DNA of 64,000 nt from Pachypanchax playfairii (GCA_006937955.1 SSNP01000003.1:264597-328596), one strand, 5' to 3'; counted from the first letter of the stretch, positions 12,947-25,784 are shown. Made by a program: numbers and translations. Notes: generated by a model from the letters alone, not told the origin.

Positions 12947-13564
12947 GGGTTTGTATTTCTGACCTCCTGGGGACCCGTTTCCTGACTTTTACTATCTTTC
13001 TGGGGTCCGAGGGTTCTTGTGGGGACCGAAGCCTGGTCCCCATGGGGGGGAATCCCCTTTTTAGGGTTAGGGGTTAGGTTTATAGGTATGGTGTGAATAG
13101 AGTTTTAGTTAGTCTTAGGGTTAGTTATAGATCAGTAATGGTTAAGGTTAGGAAAAGGGTTTGGGTTAGGTATAAATCTAGTTACTAAAATCAATGGAAG
13201 TCAATGGACGGTCCCCATAAGGATACCAAAACACACTTGTGTGTGTGTGTGTGTGGGTTTGTATTTCTGACCTCCTGGGGACCCGTTTCCTGACTTTTAC
13301 TATCTTTCTGGGGTCCGAGGGTTCTTGTGGGGACCGAAGCCTGGTCCCCATGGGGGGGAATCCCCTTTTTAGGGTTAGGGGTTAGGTTTATAGGTATGGT
13401 GTGAATAGAGTTTTAGTTAGTCTTAGGGTTAGTTATAGATCAGTAATGGTTAAGGTTAGGAAAAGGGTTTGGGTTAGGTATAAATCTAGTTACTAAAATC
13501 AATGGAAGTCAATGGACGGTCCCCATAAGGATACCAAAACACACTTGTGTGTGTGTGTGTGTGT
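12947..13564 (+). repeat. Tandem duplication of the ~308-bp dispersed repeat
   Basis: Two nearly identical units, 12947-13254 and 13255-13564, sit head to tail and are separated only by a short (GT)n tract. They are more alike than either is to the solo copy at 9529-9840: both have GGAATCCCC and GGACGGTCCCC where the solo copy has GGACTCCCC and GGATGGTCCCC. A recent local tandem duplication is the simplest explanation. Confidence 0.9.
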
Positions 13565-15385
13565 TTACATGAAGGTGAGAAAGAAAAGATCCTGGCCCCA
13601 CAGACACAGTTACACACACCAAAACACACAAACAAAGCTTGAAGATGAAGGACGGCGAGAGCGAGCAGACTGTTTTGACTCGTGAACAAAGACTAATCAG
13701 AGGAAGTGACAAGATGCAAAAACTACTTCTAAAAAAAATACTGTGATTATCTAGTCGGGCTATAAGAGGATAACGATGGAATGCAGTCAGTTATTCTGGG
13801 ATGTTGAAATGGAAGCACTGTCGCCATGGAAACATGCAGATCCTCCAGCACTCCCTGGGCTGTGCCACTCTGAAGCTCAGGATGCCGTGTCGCCAGGGGT
13901 GTTATGCCCTTCTTCATCTTTACCACCGTGACGCACCGGATGCCACAGACAGCACAGGGTGCCTCCACTGAATTAGATACCAGCATATCAGTGTGACCAC
14001 GTCAATCACAAAACCTGCTCGGCTTCCATCCGTGTTTCCAACGTGTCATTGACGTATTTTCATTCATCTTCAAGCACCTTATTTAAGGGCTTTAAATGGT
14101 TTGAATTCTTGATTATTTACATTAATACTCCATATGAAATGTTTACACAATGGTTTTCATAGCTTCATTAAAAGAAGGTGTGGCTTGATCATACTTGGTG
14201 GAATATTTTACAATTCATTACTTTTTGAGTGATCCTGCCAACAAATTCATAAACGGCCACAAAATCTGTTAAATAAGTCAGATCAACTCAACTGGAACTT
14301 TAAGAACTTAATGATCTCTTTATTCAATAAATACGGTCCAAATAATGGCAATAAAAAAACAAGAAACTTGTGTTTTTTTACTTTTTCATGTTTGGAACAA
14401 CAGCAGATGGATAAGGATGTTTTTTTTTTTGTTGGACAAGTAATGTGAAGGTGTCATTAGGATAATTAATATGAATATTTTTCAATCCTTTAACAAGGCA
14501 AGTATTTACCAACATGAGGATTAAACATAAAGACATTAAATGACAAATGATAAAGTAAAAAAGAAAGAAAAATAGAGACAGAATCTAAATAAATTACTCT
14601 TTGATGTTTGATATGTGGAATAATAGTTCATAAACACTATTTGTAATGCAACATCAGATGGACATTATTATAGTATTTAATCATTTGATGGCAGTAATAA
14701 TAAAATTGGCACTTACTACCTTTGGCATTTAGATCTACTGCTAGAGGTCAGAAGACTTGGAAAAGAATGTTTTTTCAGGAAAGTACTGTTAAAGAAGTAG
14801 AGCTCTTAGAAATACACATTAAATATGATACATTTGGCATTTAGGAAAAAAAAATTGTTGCATTAGCTAGAGAATATGAGTTACTAATAGCTACATTTTA
14901 CCCAACATTAGGATCTCCTGTTACTGCAGGAGTAATGCTGTAATTCTAATATATATAACACATAACAATCTGAAACTTTAGGAAAGAGCTACTGTCATCG
15001 CTGCATGTGTTTAACTGAATTCATGGTTGCACTTAGAGAGGACAATTGAACCGGGGACTTTCCACAGACAGGGATTTACTCTGAGCAACCAGTACCTAAA
15101 TAACATTGTGGGCTTAAGTAGCTGCAGCGTTTAGCTTCCAGCACCACAGAGGACGAAGCGTCTGCCCTACTTCTCAAGAACAGGACAAAAATAAGTTGAG
15201 GATGAGCGAGCGGCAGAGAAGCAGTGAGTAAGCAGAGAAGAGGTGCAGGTGCTGGAGCTCTGTCACGGAGAAGACACACAACAGCTGGCCTGTCATATAA
15301 TGACTTATTCTTTAGTCAAAACACACACACACACACACTGAACATTAACTGAAGAACAAGTGAACAAAATACACTTTATGTTCAA
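13565..15385. other. Intergenic DNA downstream of mdm4
   Basis: No supportable gene. The sequence is A+T-rich with a T-run near 14420 and a short CA tract near 15323-15338. Confidence 0.5.
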
Positions 15386-15388
15386 CTT

Positions 15389-16821
15389 TTTATTCCCAAA
15401 CAAAACATTTACCATAACAAATAAAAACAACGTACCGAGCTCAAGCAGTGTTTCATCTGAATCTAGAATAACATTTTACCTAAATGTGCACTGATGCTGA
15501 TAAGACTCCTCTCTTATTTGTGTTTTATAGCTTTTAAAGAGATTAGGTTTCAACACAGTTCCATGCAGACTCTAGTCACGATGGTAGGCATGCTTTAAGT
15601 ATCTACCAGCCATAATTACTGTGGCAATAACAAAGCTGAAATCTCTCCACCTGCTGGCAAAACGAATAAACACAAGTCAAAAGCAGATGGAAGTTCCAGT
15701 CCGAAACCTGTCGCCAAACTGAAACCATCTTCACAGAGAGAACGCTGTGAAAAATATTCTGTTTTTAAAAGATAAGACAATCAAAATAAACAGCACCGAA
15801 CAGGTCTGGGGATACAATCTTTACACAATGCAGAACTGTCAAAATAAATCCAGAATATATACAGAACATGGCAGTGTAACGCTTCTGAGTCCAGGTACTT
15901 TATAATTATTATGTATTAGAATTTACAAGTGCAGTTTTTAAGGTGGTGGTTAACATTAAAACTGCATCATAAATAAATAGAGCACTAAATGTATATTAAT
16001 TCAATTTTACATATATTTAAATGTAAAAAAAAAAAAAAAAAAAAAAAANNNNNNNNNNAAAAAAAAAAAAAAAAAAAAAAAAACTTGAATAACTTTGAAT
16101 GGAGGTGTAACTTTCACTCGTTTAGTGCTCAGAGGTATTGAACAGAACTACATAAGTACTTCAGCTGTGTGTTCTTGTTCAGGTTATTTTGGATTTTTGT
16201 AAATACACAAGTCATCTGAACCCGACTCAAGCCACTCGACGCTGAGAGCACATTTCCAAAAGAAATGAGACTTTTACAAACCTGCAGCTGTTCAAATAAA
16301 AGATTTTAAAGATTTTCTTGCTGCTCGTCCTTCAGTTTTTTATACATTAATTCAGCTCTGTGTCAAGAAAACATAACCGGGGGGGGTTAAATTATGTAAT
16401 TACAAAATCACAAGACAAACAAAGTTAAGGAGATTTATAAACCCTGAAACAAAACATAAATAAACCTTCATGAATCTGAACTGTTCCCTTCTTGTGAGCA
16501 TTAATATAAATAAATATTTCTGCTTTGTCGCTTGTTTTAGTAAAACATACATTTGGTATGACAAACTCTTGTCTAAGGTTTTATCTAACAATACTTTAAA
16601 GGCAGTGTGATGCAAAATAAACCAAGCGATCAAGATCGAGCTTCATCAAGTGCTGACTTTTGTACATCCTTCTCCAGATGTTCAGAAAGAATAAGGTGCA
16701 GATCTTATATGCATGTATCTATGAATCTGCAGCTGGATGAATGTTTAATCGTTTCTTTTGTTATTTTATCAGTATATTTTGTTTCCTGCCCTACAGTTGA
16801 CGGATCCATCTGAGAGGCTTT
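15389..16821 (-). other. mdm4: Probable mdm4 3' UTR, with an assembly gap
   Basis: A minus-strand AATAAA (plus strand TTTATT at 15389-15394) is a candidate polyadenylation signal. It would give a 3' UTR of about 1.4 kb. The region has no coding signal and is A+T-rich on the plus strand. It includes a poly-A tract interrupted by ten N bases at 16049-16058. Confidence 0.4.
16025..16083. repeat. Poly-A homopolymer with a 10-N assembly gap
   Basis: A run of 24 A is followed by N at 16049-16058 and then another 25 A. The ten Ns look like a placeholder where the assembler could not resolve the homopolymer, so the true length is unknown. Confidence 0.95.
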
Positions 16822-19800
16822 TTAAAGGATGAATATCTTAATCACTTTTTGAATTATCTTTCCACATCCAGGACAAGGAGCCTGAAACTTATGCAGCCTC
16901 CTGGCGCATGGAAAGCATGTAAGCAGGTGAGCTGTGCGTCCGTGGATGATGTTTCCATTACGCGGTCGCACTCGACACAGCTTGCAGGGCTCTAACAGCG
17001 CTTCGGGACGGACGTCTTCCACTTCCATACCTAAACTTTCCTGACTGTCCCCCTCTAAGAGCTGCTCTTGTTTGTTGTGGAAGCCAGATGGGCGTGGCCC
17101 CTTGCCTTTACCCATCTCCACAGTGGACAAGGGTCTGTCAGCAGTGGAGTGGGAGGGCAGGATGACGGGATCAGATACTGTTCTGCTGCAGTCTGGGACG
17201 TCGATGCCTGTATCGCTGTCATCTTCTTCATCGTGGGGGGAGAGAGAGCTGCATGCTGGGATATCGGGGACAGATAGGGAGTGAGCGAGTCGAGGGACGT
17301 CTTTATACCAGTTTTTTCGGAGAGCCCAGCAGCGAACACAGTACCTCTGGAGTGGTATGTTATACTTCTTGCACTCTGTGCACTGCCATGCATCCTGAGG
17401 CACCAAGCAGACACAAAGTTATGTCTCGGAAGTTTTTATCAACAAGAACAAAAAGCTGAAACTTAAAAACTCAGACCTGTGTGGAGATCTCTGTGTCTGT
17501 GTCATCACTCAGACACTGGGACTCTTCATCAGGCTCCTCCTCCATCTAAAAAAAAAAAACATGAGATCTCTTGTTGTAAAACACTGTCATGATATTTGTA
17601 CTTGTTTTAGGTTCCTTCATGGGAAAACTCAAGTTAGTTAACTCAACTTGCAGAAACTGATCATCTTTGGTCCGTATCAAACATGTCTTCAATGAGAAGA
17701 GAGAAGCAGCGATGATTAAAACTCGGAAGTTCGTACCTCTCCATCTGCCTTCTCTTCTTTCCCTCCTCCGTAATCATCATCGAGTGAGCCATCCTCTCCT
17801 CCACTTCCCTCTTCCAGCGTGGCTTCTTTCATTTCCACGCTCACCTGTTCACTCTCACCCTCCGTCAGGAACCAGAGGTCCTCTGTGGTGTCCGACACGA
17901 CGGCCGTGTCCTCCTCCTGTGCAAGAGACAGCTGACTCATCAGTCAGATTACCACCCACCATTTGGCTGCACTGTCTGCCAGCTACAATCTGACTCCAAA
18001 AAGACTACACGTTGTCACACATGTACCTAAATAGTGTGGATTGTCCAACTGATGGCAGGTCAGTTTAGCAGCAAGACAACAAAAGTCACACTGTTGTGAA
18101 GCCGTTTGGCACTGCCTTGACACCACACACCACCCTGACCTGTTTTTAAATCACACACAGGCTCTACAGAAACACCCAGTGTGGGATTTTTGTTTCCAAA
18201 TTGAACATGTTCTCTGTATAAACCTGTCCATTTTATAAAAGGGTAGAATTATTGTAAAGTCACTTTCTTTTCAACGTTTTGTGATTCTAAGAAATTTCCT
18301 GGCGACACATACAGTTTTCTTACTTGGTTTGTGTGTATGTCAGTGGACCCGTTGCTCCTACGGCTGTAGTTATTACGAAGATTACCCAGAAACCACCAGG
18401 GTAGCCCCGAGAGGTCCCACTCATCGAGGGTAACATCCAGTTTGGGTCGTTTGCAGGCGGAACGTTGCAGACCTTCGACAGACTCTAATGAGGTGTTTAA
18501 CTGTTAGGCTGCCACGTTGCGTCTTGTTTAAGTCGAGCATGTTGCAGACCACTAACTTACCATCATCTGGATCCCGAGGTCGCCTCTGGGAGGGGGTTGG
18601 CAGAAGAGGCCCGTCACTGTCGGCCATAGCTTCTGCTTTGACCACACCTCCACACGCCTACAGAGAGATGTCAAATAAAGAAAATTAGACCACAGAGCTG
18701 TGACTGGACACTTGGAGGACTCACAGCTCCATTACAAGCTGACCCCTGGGTTTGGAGAGGTGGTAGAAGAAAATAACAGGGAGGAGATAAAGATCCACGA
18801 GGGACGGAGGTGGAAGGGGGTATAATTCAGGACTGGAGTAGTGAATGTGTTGACAAAACAAAACTAAAGAGAAAGAAAAGCCAGTTTCACAAACAAACTA
18901 AAGTCTATTCAAAGAGTGATGTAAATGCAGCTCTTCTGAATTATCTGGATATAATGAATTTATTCAAATTATTCATTTATTTTAACCAAACAGGACTGGG
19001 CAGAAAAAATAAGGCATCTAAAACAAAAATGTTTCTTTCTTTAAGTAATAAGAGTGAATGTTTATTGTTGTTAAAGAGAACTACCTGTAAAGGATTGTAA
19101 CAGGGAATAATTAATAATAATTACAGCTTTAAAAAAAATAAGGAAATAAATGTATTAGAAAAGCCTTTTACAAATCTAATAAAAGATATCTGATTACAAA
19201 ATTCATTCATCATCTCTTTTGCTGGAGATTAACAAAAATCTCTGATTCATCAAACAAACATCTAGAGTTCTGTTACATTAAGAGGCAAAATACACTCATA
19301 CAGAAATGGAAAAAAAGAGAATGGATGAAGAGTTTTAGGGTTATTAGGCCTTCGCTGATCAGGAGCTGAGATCCTCCAATTTGAAGCAGAGAAGAGAACT
19401 CTGAGACAGACAGAGACAGTGACTCTGCCGCCCCCATCCACTGGGTGGAGCTGGTGGGGCACAAAGGAGTGCTGTGAAAATACCACCAGACCAAACCAAG
19501 GATGGGGTTGTACAGAGACGGTGCCACTCTGTACAGATGTACATCAACGAAGACAGCAGCCCTTACCGCTCTCCCTCACTACACACAAACAGAACTCAGT
19601 TTACTTGACTTTACATTCACTCAAAGTGAAACACTATTCAAGCCAAGTTAATTATTCCAGTTAGCCTCCAGATCATCAAGCCTTGTCAGTGGTCATTGTG
19701 TGTAATGAGGTGAGGAAGGCTGAGGGTCTCTGTTTCTTCTGAGCACCATGCTTCGGCTTTACCTGACCACGATCCTCCACTCCGCCATCTACACATTCAC

Positions 19801-21005
19801 GGCCCACAGAAAGATTCTCTGCAGCGTCTGCATTTCAGATGAGACACAGTAACAGACAAAAACAATCCCCCCTTTTAATTATAGTCGTACAGACCCTCTC
19901 ATTGAGAGCGGAGTCACTGGGTTTGAAGAACAAGCTGGAAAAATGAGGTTCTTCTAAAGCTACTAAGAAATCCCTGCATCCCCAAGTGATTCTAAAACTA
20001 CTACTAACAAAATGTGTAGGAGAAAAAAGTACACACAGCATAAATATAGAATATAGTATTTAGATCTAGATCTAAAGATAGATTTAGATCCTGTCGTAAG
20101 GCTTAAAGAAACCAGGGAATTTATCAGTAAAGGATTAAATAGAAAAAATGGTTTAAAAAAATTATAAAATATTAAATAAAAATGCTTTATCCAAAATAAA
20201 TCCACTGCTTGTTCTTTTTTATTTTTTGCCTATGAAAAACAGATGAGATCGTTAAAAAAATGTAGTCACTGTTTAAAGATTTAAATCTAGGAAGAACTTA
20301 CCAGCACAACCAAGCACAACTAAGTACTTCTTGAGCATTTCATACACTGGGCTGCAAAATAAGAGAAGCTTAAAGTTAAGTTCTGAAGCAGAATGAATAC
20401 ATTTAGACACACATCCCAGCATGAAAGCATGAGACTGCTGTGGGTGCCGGCAAATACCTTGGATTTTTTACAGAGAAGCTCTCGACTTCCAGCAGCTCTC
20501 CTAAAGGATCGTCTTGGCAGTGGACTATATGCTGCCTCTGTCTGTCGTACAATTGCTTCCCCATGATGTACTGACCCAAGTAGTGCATCACCTAAAAAAG
20601 TTCATGAATAGAACACTCACATTGTGTTGCAAATGGAAAGCTGGACATGATCACATTCAACATTGTTCACTTGACAACAGAGTAGTGTGATGGGCTGCAG
20701 GTCAGATGTTGTTGTCACAAATATAATATCATAGAAGTACATAATACAACTGAATCAGTCGGCTCACCTCTTTGAGTGTGAAGACATCCTTCTGTGCTCC
20801 AGCTACACGTAGAATCTGCAGTAGAGGGGCTTTCGGTTGTACCTGAGCAGGTAACGAGATCAGATCAAGATTTGAAACTAATAAAAGTTTATTTTAGGTA
20901 TTAATTATATGAGTAATGTTCCATTATTTTTACCTGATTACCATCTCCAGGTGGTATCGACCTGCATGACGAGCTTGAAGCCGGTGAGTGGGCCAATGAG
21001 CTCAT
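16822..21005 (-). CDS. mdm4: Mdm4 (MdmX), p53 regulator with RanBP2 zinc finger and RING (complete coding region)
   Basis: Mdm4 binds and inhibits the p53 transactivation domain and pairs with Mdm2 through its RING. Ten coding exons join in phase to 491 residues: 20934-21005, 20768-20842, 20458-20591, 20302-20351, 19763-19827, 18561-18657, 18324-18484, 17737-17916, 17477-17545, 16822-17394. The SWIB/p53-binding fold is at about 25-110 (EVMHYLGQYIMGKQLYD, then SFSVKNPSPVYEMLKKYL across three exons). The WW motif GLPWWFLGNLR is at about 190, followed by an acidic region at about 220-290. The zinc finger (WQCTECKKYN to RYCVRCWALR) begins near 304. A caspase-type DVPD is at about 366. The RING is at 437-491, with NGNIIHGRTAHLLTC and tail KVIKIFIL. 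After DVPD the protein reads CSRTVSDP where human MDM4 has CRRTISAP, so the basic 14-3-3 site context is weakened. A 5' UTR acceptor precedes the ATG exon near 21027. Confidence 0.96.
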
Positions 21006-21644
21006 AGTAAAATAAATAACTAAATCTGAAATACAACAGTCAACCTTCAGTGGGTAAAGTAATCTACAAACATCGCAACGTCATGATGACACGTAATTTT
21101 ATTACATAATTGCACTTTATCAAGGAAAAGTTAATATAAATGTGATTACTTACCTAATCTTTCTGAAGAACCATGAAACTAGACAGCCGCTCGGATGATA
21201 TCGTGGCACATCATTAGTTTCTCTTTAGAGCCCGCAGTTTTCGTCTGGAGGCAGCAGCAGGGCCAACAGACCCGAAGTATCCTTAGATAATTAACTCTGG
21301 AACATGACTGCACTGCTGCGGGTATTACCATTTACAAACAGGTTGAACCGCAACATCTCGAAATTATCTAAACAGGTGGCGCATCTGCAATCGTGTGCGC
21401 CAAATAACGACAAGCTAGCCGTGGCTAGCTAGGAGGCTACTCGTTGAACAATACCTTCGTAGAGAGAATGGCATTACTTCACAGCTGCCACGTTATTTTA
21501 CTCGCACTGCTGTCTTAATCAGAAGCTTGCATCTCAGAAAAACTTAAAATAAACAAAATTCTGGGAGTTCGACTCCAGCTAATGCTAAATAAAAAGAAAC
21601 GGTTAGATGAACTTTAGATTCAAAACGGTTTTTTTGACTCCACA

Positions 21645-21652
21645 ACTTCCGG
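21645..21652 (-). promoter_or_regulatory. mdm4: ETS-type motif upstream of mdm4
   Basis: CCGGAAGT on the minus strand, about 640 bases upstream of the mdm4 ATG, in the stretch where a noncoding first exon is expected. ETS sites are common in housekeeping promoters. The transcription start was not located, so the role is inferred. Confidence 0.4.
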
Positions 21653-21769
21653 ACACATAGACAGATTGAGGCGCCCTCTATCGTCCAACACTAGTAAGTG
21701 CATCTGTTTCTAGTTTGTGGGCAGTAGCGCCACCTCGTTGACCAAAGTGCTGTACAATAGGACAGCATA

Positions 21770-22100
21770 GAAATAATAAAACAGAATTTAAAGCGTTAAA
21801 AATACATAAAATACCTCATTAATAAGAAAATCAGATTAAACCTTGTTAAAAGCCAATAAGAACAGGTGTGTTTTAAAAGACGATTTAAAAGCTTGTGGAG
21901 AATCTGATGTGAGGGGGAATAGCAAAAACCTTTTATCCTTTAGTTTTTAAAATATATTTGGGAACATTTAGGAGCATCAGGTCCACTGACCTTAGGTAAA
22001 GGTTTACTTAGAGGCTCTGCCAGGTATGGCGGTGCAGTACAGTTAAGAACTTTAAGAATGAGCAGTAACAATTTAAAATCAATCCTAAAACATTGACTTT
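21770..22100. repeat. Degenerate dispersed repeat of teleost type
   Basis: The block contains AAAGCCAATAAGAACAGGTG, then GGTGTGTTTTAAAAGACG, and ends near TTTAAAATCAATCCTAAAA. I recognise this pattern from a widespread teleost interspersed repeat. It is diverged and has internal deletions. The family name cannot be given from memory with certainty. Confidence 0.55.
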
Positions 22101-22953
22101 AATCAATCTGTGATACTCTATGGATGAGTGTTTTGTTGTCTTAGTTTGATTACTATCTGACTCTGAACACTGCATTGTTTACTTCTGTGTGTTCTTTCGT
22201 CAGCTGAGTTATGAGGATATCCTCATTCTGTTTCCTGTCCTGGGTTTGGCTCTTTACAACAATGTTTTGAATAATATAAATGTGCTTTCCTGTGTTGATA
22301 AAGTCCCAGTTGTTTTACCCAACCCTCAGTATGCATTCCTTAATGAACATCGTCGTGCAGTTGATTTGATTATTTGTTGTTTGATCAATATGATATGAGA
22401 ACGTGATGTGATGAGCCATACGTTTGTCATTTGGTGGTGTATTTTTATTATCTTAAGAACTGCCCAATGGCATTTAAACAGAGCATTCTGCATTGTTTTG
22501 ACATCCCAGCTATGTAAACTTAGTTAGAATGCGTGAATAAAGAAACAGAAAACTGGGATTTGATGAGGGGTTTGCACGGTTAATCCAAAAAAGGCGTACA
22601 AAGAAACATATTGTGTCTCACATTTGCTGAACTTGGTGCCTTTTCAACCATTTTATACATTCGCTTAAATTGCAGTTAATTTTCCATTACATCTGACTTT
22701 CCAGCAGATTTAAAATCTTCACATTTTTCAAACATTTTCTTTGTACATTACTGTTCCACTCAAATTTCTGATGAGTTCCTCAGTACAATTCCCTCCCCTT
22801 GCCGATCAGCACCAATCCACCTGATACCTGTGGTTATAGACTGAGTGTGTGTTTCTGTGGGCGTGGGGATTAGAAACAAAACTGGTACGAGCAGCTGAAA
22901 GGTGGGCGCAAAATCCAGGTGTGTGCAGCAGATGAAGAGCCCTTCAAGACGAC
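22101..22953. other. Intergenic DNA before the small secreted-peptide gene
   Basis: No supportable exon. The last ~200 bases are less A+T-rich and presumably include the promoter and 5' UTR of the gene starting at 22954. No clear TATA box was identified. Confidence 0.45.
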
Positions 22954-24286
22954 ATGGCAGCAAGAATTCTCATCATGATGGTTCTGATCACAGACATCTG
23001 TGATGGAGGTAAAATGTTATGGTGACCCAAAAAAAAAATTAAACTAATATTTCAAGAGGAAATGCAATGTGTCAGCTGCTCTCTATAAAATTAATGCATG
23101 TGTGTCACCTATTCATCTGGTAGCCTTGTTGGAGAAATCAACAGCGTACAACTTCCTGCAGAAAATAAGAGAAAAACGCGGAATGGAGTGTTTTCCAGGA
23201 GGCTGCAGCACGGAGGTCAACGAGGCCGAGGAGCAAATAGATGTGAATGTAAATTATGTAAGTAAACAACAGATTTCACAGAAAAACATTTGACCTTTTA
23301 GTCAAGCTGCTTTTGTACTGTAATTTTATCAACCAGAATATATTACTGTTATTATTAAGATTATAGACTATATCCTTAAAAATACAGCACGAAGAAACAA
23401 AAGTAACTATTATCTTAATACTTTATTTTGAAATTTAAGAAAGATCCAATTATTCTGACCAAATCAATAGTTTTTACCCTTTAAACTAAATCGGCTCATT
23501 TTTTTATTTCGATCACTGAAAATACAAAGGTTCCTTGTCCAAAGGGTTAACGTATGCACTCAGACTAAAACGCTAAATTCCTCTGTGAAGGTTTTTACAC
23601 AAGTGTAAATGTCAGTAGCTATACAGTGTCAACAGGAGGGTCTTGGTGAAAGAGTGGGCCGTGTTTGGACTGCAGAGCTTCGAGTGAGACTCTATCCACA
23701 TGAAATTAAGCATCACGAACAAAGACCACATCCAGAAAGTGGACTTCAGAGCTGAGAAACTTGTTCTGTTTAATGGAAGAAGGTGTAACTTAGTCAAGCA
23801 TGGCAGTGAGACGTTTACTGTGTTCCCGACATTCCAGCCTCACAGAGTCATTAACGGTACTTTGTTACTTAGTGCACCTGCTGCCCCTATCAGATGTACT
23901 GTGTGAAAGCCAGCAGGATGCCTGAATGTGTTCAACAAGTGTCCTTGATAGGCTGCTCTTACTGTACATTCATGAATTGGTGTATTACACAACATGTTAT
24001 GAACACATTTTATAAGTCCTTATTAATGGAACATAAATAAAACATAATGAGTGAGTGATAATGTCCCTTTTTACAGGAGGAGAGTTCCAACTTGCTGTAC
24101 AATGGAGCTGCTGAAAAGAAAGAAATAACCTCTGTAAGCTGTAATAGCCTGATGTTGAATTGGACATCACAAAAATGTTCATAGATGAAACTCTGCTGGA
24201 AAAAATACTATAACATTTTTGTCTTTTGGCAGAAACCTGAGAAACCTGCAAAGGAAACTGTGTTGGATGAAGGATCCGGAATGTGA
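22954..24286 (+). CDS. Unrecognised four-exon gene for a putative 99-residue secreted peptide with one Cys pair
   Basis: I do not recognise this gene. Four exons (22954-23008, 23124-23257, 24077-24133, 24233-24286) with GT-AG junctions join in phase (1, 0, 0) from ATG to TGA. Exon 1 encodes a signal-peptide-like segment (MAARILIMMVLITDICDG), which itself holds one further Cys. Exon 2 holds FLQKIREKRG and ECFPGGCSTEVNEAEEQ, with two cysteines four residues apart. Exons 3 and 4 encode a polar acidic/Lys-rich tail (EESSNLLYNGAAEKKEITS and KPEKPAKETVLDEGSGM). The spacing FL..(R)..EC....CS.E loosely echoes the first part of vitamin K-dependent Gla domains (FLEELRxGxLERECxEExC), and Gla-protein genes share the phase-1 signal exon and phase-0 exon 2 end. 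The glutamate-rich EREC core is absent, so function is unknown. It lies between mdm4 and vamp3, on the opposite strand to mdm4. Confidence 0.6.
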
Positions 24287-25690
24287 CCAAGAGGGAGAGT
24301 AAAAGCCGTTGAGTTTCTCAAAAGATTCCTTGTCTCAAGCTCAAATCGATCAATTCTCAGTGACAAAACCAAAAAATAATTATACAAATAAATTTTTATC
24401 ACTGTAAACTATATTCATTATGATAGATAAAATTAGCGGAGGGCTGCAGGAGGAAAAAGAAGAATCATTTTTCAAATATATAAGAAAACAATTCAGAAAC
24501 ATGATCATAAAATAAAAAGATATATTTGAATAATTATAAAACAATGTTACAGAAAATCAAAATAGAAAAAGTAGATGTTCAGTTTTGTATTCAAGGAAAA
24601 TGAACTTAAAACATTATGTTAAATAGTTTTATAATTTATATGTATTAAACTAAATATAAAGATGGTTTTTAAATGAAGTCCAATTAAAAACAATTTATAA
24701 TTTTTAGATTATTTTAGATTACATTTTAAAATAGATCTAATCTAAATGTTTAGTTAAGTGTAATCTAACCAATGATAGGCATTAAATTAATATTTTAATA
24801 AAGGTGTGTTCATTTTTGTTAAATTTGTCTGTTTCTATACATTCTCCGATCGATCATCTGTACTATTTGTGACTCATATAATCATGATTTTTCATTTAAT
24901 GTCTCTCTTCTCATTCATTTGTTTTGCTCCTGGTAACTATACAACTTGTTTGCCGTGTATAAAATAACTCAAGGGACAAATCAATTCACTCAAGCACAAT
25001 ACTTCACAGCAGCCTGTTGTATTTGATTTTACAGAAGAACCTTCTACAGTAACAAAAAAGTAAATCTTATTTTTGTTATGTTTTTTTCTTTCGGTTGATA
25101 AAGTAGCCAAAGCAAATTCAAACAACAAAAAAGATGAATGGTGCCGAGATCTCAATGAACTTTGGAAACAGTATAGTTTTTGTTTTCATGTCACATGCTG
25201 ATCATGAGCTCACGGTCATTTTTTCTCCACATTCCTCCAGTAAACTAAAACAATAACTTAATAGATATATATTTAACATGGGTTGATGCTTTTGTTTACA
25301 GTGTGTGAGCTGTCTTTTATGTAATTTTGTTAAAAAGTATGCGAGTTGGAAAGAATCCACTGCTTATTGATGTCATCTTCAGCTTGAACTGTTTTTCTCA
25401 AATTTGTGACAAGAAATAACCAATTTAATAAATACTGTAATCAGTGTCAGATGACCCCCAAATCTTCAAGAATTACTGAAAAGTTTCCATCAAACATTGG
25501 CACTGCATTGTTTCATACAAAAAAATCTCCAAAATAATTCTGCATGCAACATCCTATGAATAAATATTTTCTTCACACTTAGGAATAACGACAAGAATTC
25601 TAATTTGTTTCTATTTCTTGAAACATGCTCACTGTCTACTTGTTTGCGGTCACTCCCTCGTTTGTGTTTGATGTTTCTAATCTCCGACAG
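24287..25690. other. A+T-rich intergenic DNA upstream of vamp3
   Basis: Very A+T-rich in the first half, with no supportable coding exon or named repeat. The sequence becomes richer in CpG near 25620-25740, next to the vamp3 first exon, as expected for a housekeeping promoter. Confidence 0.5.
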
Positions 25691-25784
25691 TCGTGAAAGC
25701 AGCACAACGACAGCGTTAGCTGACACGAGCTAAACAAGAAACAACAGCAAAGGTTTCCCCTCAAAAAAACCCAAAACGTTGAAA

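Noticed and set aside
22954..24286. Urotensin 2, expected near per3/vamp3 in vertebrates
   Set aside because: The peptide lacks the C-terminal CFWKYC core; its only close Cys pair is in CFPGGC, mid-protein.
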